Source of the DNA: Mucidula mucida
Lineage: Eukaryota > Basidiomycota > Agaricomycetes > Agaricales > Physalacriaceae
Assembly (NCBI GenBank): GCA_015501055.1
Contig: JADNYV010000270.1
Coordinates: forward strand, 1 to 48,269
DNA: 48,269 nucleotides
Direction: 5' to 3'
Below the pieces are notes generated by a model. It searched no databases, was not told the DNA's origin, and saw only the letters and a list, made by a program, of their open reading frames with translations. Below, piece after piece: positions 44,120 through 48,269 of this stretch (position 1 is its first letter; every line of letters starts with the position of its first letter). The position numbers were made by a program, and so were the translations under genes.

Positions 44120-47100
44120 ATGAACACTGACGCTCTCGCCGACGAAGAGCTCGAGCAAATTAGGTTGGCCCGTTGTACGACGCTCTCGACAGAATATTGA
44201 CAACTCATTAGACGGTACCAGGACTTCACGACTATAGGTTGGGATAGCGATCATGCGCGATAAAAGCTGGCTGAATGGCTCGTTGTAGACTGGATTCAAG
44301 ACACAATACTAGAGCGCGACAGGCGGATACGCAAGGCGCGTCATGACTACATAAATGGGCGACGACCGCACGATGCTTCATGGTTCTGGGCCCAATTCAA
44401 ACGAGCGCTCAGCTCGGCGCAGAGTTGGATCGTTGTCAGTCTCGTCGGTGCGTCGTCGGACGATTTCATCCACTCCATAATCTCATAATCTCTTCCGAAA
44501 AGGTGTATGCATTGGCCTGAATGCTGCAATAATATCTATTGTGACCGAATGGCTCTCAGACATCAAAATGGGATACTGCTCCGACGGCTGGTGGCTGAAC
44601 CAACAGTTCTGTTGTTGGGAGATTGAAGAGGAGGAGACGGACGCATGCGAGTCGTGGCATCCATGGAGCACAGTCACGCCAGCCAGGTGGCTGATATATG
44701 TCATTTTCGCAGTACGCCACGTCCCAGTCATCAATAATTCGACGTTCCGCTCATTGATGTACAGGCAATGTTTTCCTTCACGGCAGCGCACCTTGTTCGC
44801 TCGTTGGCAAAGTACGCGGCAGGTTCCGGCATATCTGAAATCAAGTGTATTCTGGCGGGATTCATCATGCAAGGCTTTCTGGGGTTCGCGACCCTTTTCA
44901 TAAAGAGCATAACACTAGTGAGCATCTATGCTTCAATTAATCGCTATCTGAACCGTTAACAGCCCTTGGTGATCGCGTCCGGTCTGTCAGTAGGCAAAGA
45001 AGGACCTTCGGTCCACGTCGCGTGTTGTATAGGTTATACGGTTGCCGGTTTGTTCAAGACATTTTCGAGAAGTGAAGGTATGCCCTTCTCTTTATCTCTC
45101 CACTTGACACGATCATACCTCCTCACAGGAAAAATGCGCGAAATCACAACAGCAGCCAGTGCTGCCGGGGTAGCGGTGGCTTTCGGTTCCCCCATTGGTG
45201 GCGTTCTTTTCTCTATAGAGGTAGACTCCAACGATATTGTAACACGTTGTACTGATATTCTCTCCAGGAAATGAGTCATACATTCAGTATCAGAACAATG
45301 TGGCGCAGTTTCTTCTGTGCACTTATGGTACAGTCACTTGTCGGTATGTCGCTATACTGAATTGAAATCTAGAACGAATTTGATAGTGACCTAGGCCATG
45401 AATCCTTCCGGACAGGCAAACTTGTATTGTTCCAAGTCACTTACGACCGAGATTGGCACTTCTTCGAAATAATATTTTTCGTTATTCTTGGTATATTTGG
45501 GGTGAGAATGACGTGAGAAGCTCCACTTGAAAGAAAAGCCTGCTGACCGGGTCTACAAGGGCTTATATGGCGCATTCGTTGTCAAATTTAATTTACAGGT
45601 CGCTGCTTTTCGGCGCAAGCATCTTGCTAACTATGGTGTGGCTGAGGCCGTCACACTCGCAGTTATTACAGCTATTATCGGATACCCCAATCGCTTTCTT
45701 CGGATAGATATGACAGAGAGCATGGCTGTTCTGTTTAGAGAATGCGAAGGAGACGTGGATAACATCTGCAAGTGAGTTATTAACAAAGATACACGATTAT
45801 CGACCTGAGGGAAATCCACAGGACGGCGACTCAGTGGCGCATAGCCAACTCGTTGATACTGGCGACACTGATACGCACAGGTCTAGTCATCATCTCATAT
45901 GGCTGTAAGTCCCGGCTGGAATTTTTGTGCCGTCTATGGCTATCGGAGCGACGTTTGGTCGGACAGTGGCATCATGGTCCGGGCCATGTATCGGTTAGGC
46001 TCATCTCATACTGCGCTCATAATGTTGTACTCATTTCCTACAGAGCTTATCCTTAAATCCGGAATCTTTGCGTTTGCGACCCGAACGTACCGTGTATAAC
46101 ACCAGGGACATACGCCTCTTAGGTGCAGCTGCTGCTTTAAGGTGTGTTTCCTTTTTGGCCTAAGTAGTCCTACTTAAGATTTGAACAGTGGCGTCATGCG
46201 GCATAACTGTTACAGTTGTAGTCATCATGTTTGAGCTCACTGGCGCCTTGACGTATATTCTCCAACGATGGTACGTTAAGGGCTTCCGTCTTCGTCATTG
46301 CCCTTAGTGGTCCTGTATAGATCGTTTTGCTAGTCACGAAGGCCGTTGGGGATTACTGGGAACAAATGGCATCGCTGATGAGATGATACGGTTCAATGGG
46401 TTCCCCTTCCTGGAAAAGAGGATCATGCCTATAATGTGTCTGGTGAGTTGCTCCTCTCTTTGCTTGGCAGCATGTTAAGCCATAGTGCCCCAGTATCCGC
46501 GGTCATGCGTAATGAGCTGCACGTCTGACTGAATCGGGAATGCGCGTCAAGGGACATTGGTAAGATTGGAGCTACCCAACTTTAATTGCAACAATAAGCG
46601 ATTACTACAGATGTCGTCCCTCGGGCCAGTGACGTGAAAGGTTTCCCCATTGTCTCCGCAGACGGCTTCCGGACTCTCATAGGGTATATTGGCCGCACTG
46701 AGCTGCTCTTCGTTCTGGGTACAGTGAATGACGCGTTCTTGACTCCAAATTACTGACGATGTAAAGAGCGTTTCCGGAAAGTCCGGGACGTCGACAGTGA
46801 AACGCCGTGCCACTTCACATCGGGCGAAGGTGACCGCGAACATCTGAACATGCCCACTGGAGCTGTGGGCATAGAGGAAGAATTTAACGAGACAATATTC
46901 GAGTCTGCGTCTACTGACGGAGGGCTCAAGTTCTGGCCGTGGGTGAATCAAGTACGTTCGTGTTTTCTTGCGCGGCGGAGTTCTCAATACGTTACTCCAC
47001 AACAGACGCCTATGACGGTGTCGCCCCAGCTCCCATTGGAGATTGTGATGCAACTCTTCAAACGCATGGGGTGGGTGTTCGAGCCGTTCCGAAGAATTGA

Positions 47101-47337
47101 TGCGCTCACACACTCAAACACTCTAGGCCTCGGGTCATTCTCGTAGAAGATCACGGCATGTTGACCGGTTTAGTCACCGTGAAGGATGTCCTGCGATTCA
47201 TAGCTACGGAGAAACCTGATCATGGACCGTCATTCGACGAGCGTGGAGGACTTGATGGCATCTTGGAAGAAGTATGGACTTGGACTATGGGCGTTGTGCA
47301 CCGGGTGGTCGCCTGGAGTCAAAGGTTTGGACGCTGA
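44120..47337 (+). CDS. CLC-family voltage-gated chloride channel/transporter, many single-base indels in this sequence
   Basis: It starts at the ATG at 44120 ([15 protein letters not shown]) and runs through many short introns. Recognisable CLC parts in order: [61 protein letters not shown] (selectivity region GKEGP), [41 protein letters not shown], then GIFVPS (frame-shifted here), an [10 protein letters not shown] segment, and C-terminal CBS repeats ([42 protein letters not shown]). GKEGP with a downstream Glu suggests a Gef1-like endomembrane Cl-/H+ exchanger. Exons up to about 45300 are clean. From 45325 to about 46560 at least ten one-base shifts are needed, nearly all in homopolymers. 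Confidence 0.88.
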
Positions 47338-47622
47338 GCACGACATGTACATACTCTATTTTATTTTTTGACTACCTTACTTGCTCTTACTTGGCGCTTC
47401 TCTCTCCGTCTCTTAGGCCTAAAGCCGGCCTAATTGCCGTGTGAAATCCTGTATCACTCCGGAGAGATAGGGGCTCGATCACAGTGACGTACGTTGGAGG
47501 TGGCGCTGTAAACAGCCACACCAAACAACTCGCGACATATATAAAGCCCGGTGCATTTCCCCAGAACTCCAATCATACGTTTTCCGCCCAAGTTTCAAAG
47601 CCTGTCCATTTGCCCCCTCACA
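47338..47622. other. Intergenic, 285 nt
   Basis: CLC 3' flank and promoter of the following small gene. Nothing else seen. Confidence 0.5.
47538..47545 (+). promoter_or_regulatory. TATA box
   Basis: TATATAAA lies 85 nt ahead of the ATG at 47623. Strong consensus and plausible distance. Confidence 0.5.
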
Positions 47623-47871
47623 ATGACTTACACATCCACTTCCACATCCTCTGAGGCGGAGAGGCTTCAATACTCGCAGGACCTGGCGGAGTACACCATG
47701 CGCCAATTCACGAAAGCGCGTTTGTCGTTGGACAAGCAGCAATTCGCGGCGGCCAAAGTCCCCGCTAGCATTTCGGACAGAATAAAAAACCTTCGTCAGT
47801 CCGCTGTCACGATCACTTTGTCTGCGGTGCTCATACGTGTTTCTAGTGCAACCCAAATCTCCTCAGCCTGA
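47623..47871 (+). CDS. Small unassigned protein, 82 aa
   Basis: No family recognised. A single-exon frame from the ATG at 47623 follows a TATA box and a pyrimidine-rich leader. The protein is Ser/Thr-rich at first (TYTSTSTSSEAERL), then predicted helical and charged (YSQDLAEYTMRQFTKARLSLDKQQFAAAK), ending ISSA. No signal peptide or membrane span. A 3' intron that changes the ending after about 47830 cannot be excluded. Support is moderate: promoter position, codon use and an ATG near the expected site. Confidence 0.45.
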   Translation: MTYTSTSTSSEAERLQYSQDLAEYTMRQFTKARLSLDKQQFAAAKVPASISDRIKNLRQSAVTITLSAVLIRVSSATQISSA

Positions 47872-48269
47872 GAAGTCCATCGCCGCATAATAACATTTCG
47901 TGCGCTCATTGCATATCTATTTATGTGAGTCCACATTCATTTTGTGTTGTCGATGTCGCTCATAGGTCTCCGTAGTCTTCATAGTTGTATCGATAGAATT
48001 CTCGAGGTATCTCATCTTAGGATGACCCTCGTTGCCTATACATCCATCATCCATGTCTATGTAGACTTTTCAAGCTTCACTATTGTATAGCTAGTTTTTG
48101 GCATCTCTCGTCACTATAGTCATCAAATGAAACATCCTTTTTCCTCATTCTCGACGTCTGAATCTAACAATGACGCGTGTAAAGATGTAACCGCCTGGTA
48201 AAAGCTTACAACCCGTTTTCTATGTAAAGTCGATCGTGGGTAACTCACACCCAAACCTTGAGGAGTGGA
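47872..48269. other. Right-end non-coding stretch
   Basis: 398 nt without a supported frame; it probably contains 3' UTR and intergenic sequence. Confidence 0.5.

Noticed and set aside
1..48269. CRISPR arrays, rRNA, tRNA, bacterial-type operons or ribosome binding sites
   Set aside because: None seen on reading; the window is intron-rich fungal nuclear DNA.

Overview
The window looks like a stretch of basidiomycete (probably Agaricomycete) nuclear genome. Genes are dense, lie on both strands and are cut by many introns of 45-60 nt with GT(A/G)NGT donors and CTNAC branch points. The families point the same way: FunK1 kinase, expanded F-box proteins, fungal ABCC transporter, OsmC/Ohr, RTF2 and elongin C. 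There is no bacterial operon structure, rRNA, tRNA or CRISPR that I can see. Gene models below were assembled by hand from splice sites and protein-family agreement. Several close exactly in frame over many exons (ABCC 31 exons, 1583 codons plus stop; SF3B3 13 exons, 1211 codons plus stop).

Left part (1-11 kb): the 3' part of a BRI3-like small membrane protein gene; a poorly resolved gap; a gene for a secreted protein that carries kinase catalytic-loop and DFG motifs plus a KGKDD repeat tail; and a full-length MRP-type ABC transporter on the minus strand, with microexons, a GC-AG intron and two introns that appear to be separated by a single nucleotide.

Middle part (11-24 kb): two OsmC/Ohr peroxidase genes in inverted orientation with identical exon architecture. 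They enclose an F-box relic, elongin C, an intact F-box gene and a small conserved Ser/Asn/Gly-rich protein. Beyond them lie pICln, an unassigned three-exon gene, a broken paralogue of a GPI-anchored protein gene and an NAD(P)-dependent epimerase with an apparent frameshift.

Island (about 24-31.5 kb): AT-richer, gene-poor and decayed. A FunK1 kinase gene is split by a 689-bp hAT-like element with a perfect 8-bp target duplication. An F-box/LRR relic carries a second, unrelated 667-bp hAT-like element inside an intron, also with a perfect 8-bp duplication.

Right part (32-48 kb): mostly conserved cell biology. It holds an F-box/LRR gene with a C-terminal membrane segment, SF3B3/RSE1 (U2 snRNP) divergent from RTF2, a GPI-anchored protein gene (the intact paralogue of the 21.6-kb relic), YIF1 divergent from SPC1 (both early secretory pathway), a CLC chloride channel, and a small TATA-driven gene. 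YIF1 and especially CLC read as conserved proteins only if single-base, mostly homopolymer, indels are allowed. This looks more like local sequence error than gene decay.
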